The notes under the pieces are model-generated. The model worked only from the letters and a program-made list of their open reading frames with translations. It had not been told where the DNA came from and made no database searches. From contig NZ_CM001841.1 in NCBI RefSeq assembly GCF_000365305.1, forward strand, positions 3,602,894 through 3,666,893: a stretch of 64,000 nucleotides of DNA, given 5' to 3'. Below are positions 62,926 through 64,000 of the stretch, one piece after another. The stretch's first letter is position 1. Every line of letters begins with the position of its first letter. Position numbers and translations under genes: made by a program. The DNA is from Dickeya dianthicola NCPPB 453. Lineage in GTDB: Bacteria > Pseudomonadota > Gammaproteobacteria > Enterobacterales > Enterobacteriaceae.

Positions 62926-64000
62926 TTACTGGCCGCTGTGCAGCCAGAACGGCGGCTGTTCGATTGCCTGCTTGCGGCAGTGCTCCAGCTCGCTGGGTAT
63001 ACTCTGCCCGGCAGACAGCGCTTCAATCAGTTGCATCAGCTCACGCCACCGTTGCAGATAACGGTGGGCATCCTCCGGCGGGTAGGATCCGCCCAGCAGC
63101 AAAAAAGCGGACACGCCTCGCTGCAACCGCGGCAATTGCTGGGTGTAATGCAACGCATCCAACGTATGGCTGAATACGGCTTTCAGTTCAGCCAACTCGC
63201 GGCTCATCATGATATCGGCAAAGCGTTTCCAGGAACTCTGCAACCGCATCAGCTCGCGGTTGTCCATGTAGCCGCGCCAGCCGTGTTTTACCAGCCACGA
63301 GGTCAGAATGAGTTTGTCCTTCAGATAATCGGCGCTGTAACAGAGCATATCCGCCGTTTCCGTACGCTCGATACCCTCTTCAAGATGGGCTAACGCCGCA
63401 CGGAATTCCGAGGTCATCTTGCGCGGCACCACGCCCCCGACCAACACCAGCAGTTCCCGCATCATGGCGCTGGCTTCCAGCAACGCCTGGCGAGCCGCAT
63501 TATCGCCGCGCGCCCACAGTTCCTCATGGTATTGCCAGTGACTGAATGCATGCTCCAGCCCGGCGGCCAGGCCTTGATCGAGCGTCATTTTCGGCTCCGC
63601 TGGCAGGAAACCCAGTTCACTGCGCTGCCGGGCCGGATTGCCTTTCGCCAGATGATAACCGCGGGCGGCTTTGCTCAGGCTCCCTTGCCGTAAGCCGCCG
63701 ATTTCAGCCAGCTCACTGGCGAACGCCAGCAAATCCGGGGTACGACCGTTTTTCAGCTCCAGCTCCAGTTCGCACAGCGGTTCAACCAATTCGCCGGCGC
63801 TGATTCCGCCCTGATCAACGGCTATCTCAATCAGGCTCTGATGGTAGGACACCACCCAGGCTTCCCGCTGAAAATCGGTGCTGAACAGCGGCTGCAACGC
63901 CTGAGCCAGCGCCTCGACATCGCAATCCTCCGGCCAAATCTCCGCCGGCAGCAGACGAATATCCAGTTGCGGCCCCGGCAGACTCACGTTGTATTCCGGA
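62926..64000 (-). CDS. ygiF: Inorganic triphosphatase YgiF, partial at the window edge
   Basis: The frame stays open to the right end of the window (PEYNVSLPGPQL), so about 75 N-terminal residues, including most of the start of the CYTH triphosphatase domain, lie outside. Present are the rest of CYTH (ELVEPLCELELELKNGRTPDL, RQGSLSKAARGYHLA) and the C-terminal helical CHAD domain (about the last 220 residues, with YHEELWARGDNAARQALLE and the ending PPFWLHSGQ). E. coli YgiF hydrolyses inorganic tripolyphosphate and has about 433 residues. An internal ATG-like start at 63987 is not the real start. Confidence 0.9.
   Translation of the reverse strand, partial: PEYNVSLPGPQLDIRLLPAEIWPEDCDVEALAQALQPLFSTDFQREAWVVSYHQSLIEIAVDQGGISAGELVEPLCELELELKNGRTPDLLAFASELAEIGGLRQGSLSKAARGYHLAKGNPARQRSELGFLPAEPKMTLDQGLAAGLEHAFSHWQYHEELWARGDNAARQALLEASAMMRELLVLVGGVVPRKMTSEFRAALAHLEEGIERTETADMLCYSADYLKDKLILTSWLVKHGWRGYMDNRELMRLQSSWKRFADIMMSRELAELKAVFSHTLDALHYTQQLPRLQRGVSAFLLLGGSYPPEDAHRYLQRWRELMQLIEALSAGQSIPSELEHCRKQAIEQPPFWLHSGQ

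Overview
The window looks like a chromosome segment of a plant-pathogenic enterobacterium, most probably Dickeya (Pectobacteriaceae). The core genes are close relatives of Escherichia coli genes in recognisable order. They sit beside a rhamnogalacturonan-degradation pair (rhiT-rhiN) and a merged glucarate/galactarate locus, which suit a soft-rot pectin degrader. The genus is inferred from gene content and base composition, not from a database search.

Layout. 1-250: promoters and boxA leader of an rRNA operon that runs leftwards out of the window. 262-6625: gmhB, then metNIQ with a MetJ operator, rcsF, trmO and proS. 6720-13232: leftward rpoS, nlpD, pcm, truD, ispF, ispD, ftsB and a ygbE-like gene; surE, normally between pcm and truD, is missing except for a short 3' scar. 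13351-22537: sulfate assimilation in two leftward operons, cysGDNC and cysJIH. 22538-26211: an AT-rich insertion between cysJ and queD carrying a 27-residue peptide gene, a HExxH-type putative peptide beta-hydroxylase and an MFS exporter. This looks like a compact, possibly undescribed RiPP (ribosomally made, modified peptide) locus. 26212-31452: queD, queE, a secreted metallo-beta-lactamase-fold hydrolase, rhiN and rhiT. 31951-42519: eno, pyrG, mazG, relA, rlmD and the sensor kinase barA. 42627-52243: gudP-gudX-gudD-garL-garR-garK, with garD divergent. 52818-55835: an Aer-like PAS chemoreceptor and three FlxA-like coiled-coil proteins with sigma-28-like promoters. 56090-64000: a DUF3820 gene, ligA with a compositionally foreign 5' quarter, hldE, glnE and the C-terminal part of ygiF.

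Functional links. gmhB and hldE supply ADP-heptose for LPS. cysGDNC and cysJIH together take sulfate to sulfide, including the siroheme cofactor of CysI. The gud/gar genes take glucarate and galactarate through 5-keto-4-deoxy-glucarate to tartronate semialdehyde and glycerate phosphate. rpoS, relA and barA are global stress and virulence regulators. RcsF senses envelope stress.

A recurrent oddity is short tandem duplication at gene boundaries: the rhiT and queE stop codons, the garK start codon and several intergenic gaps. No tRNA, insertion sequence, integrase or CRISPR array was found.
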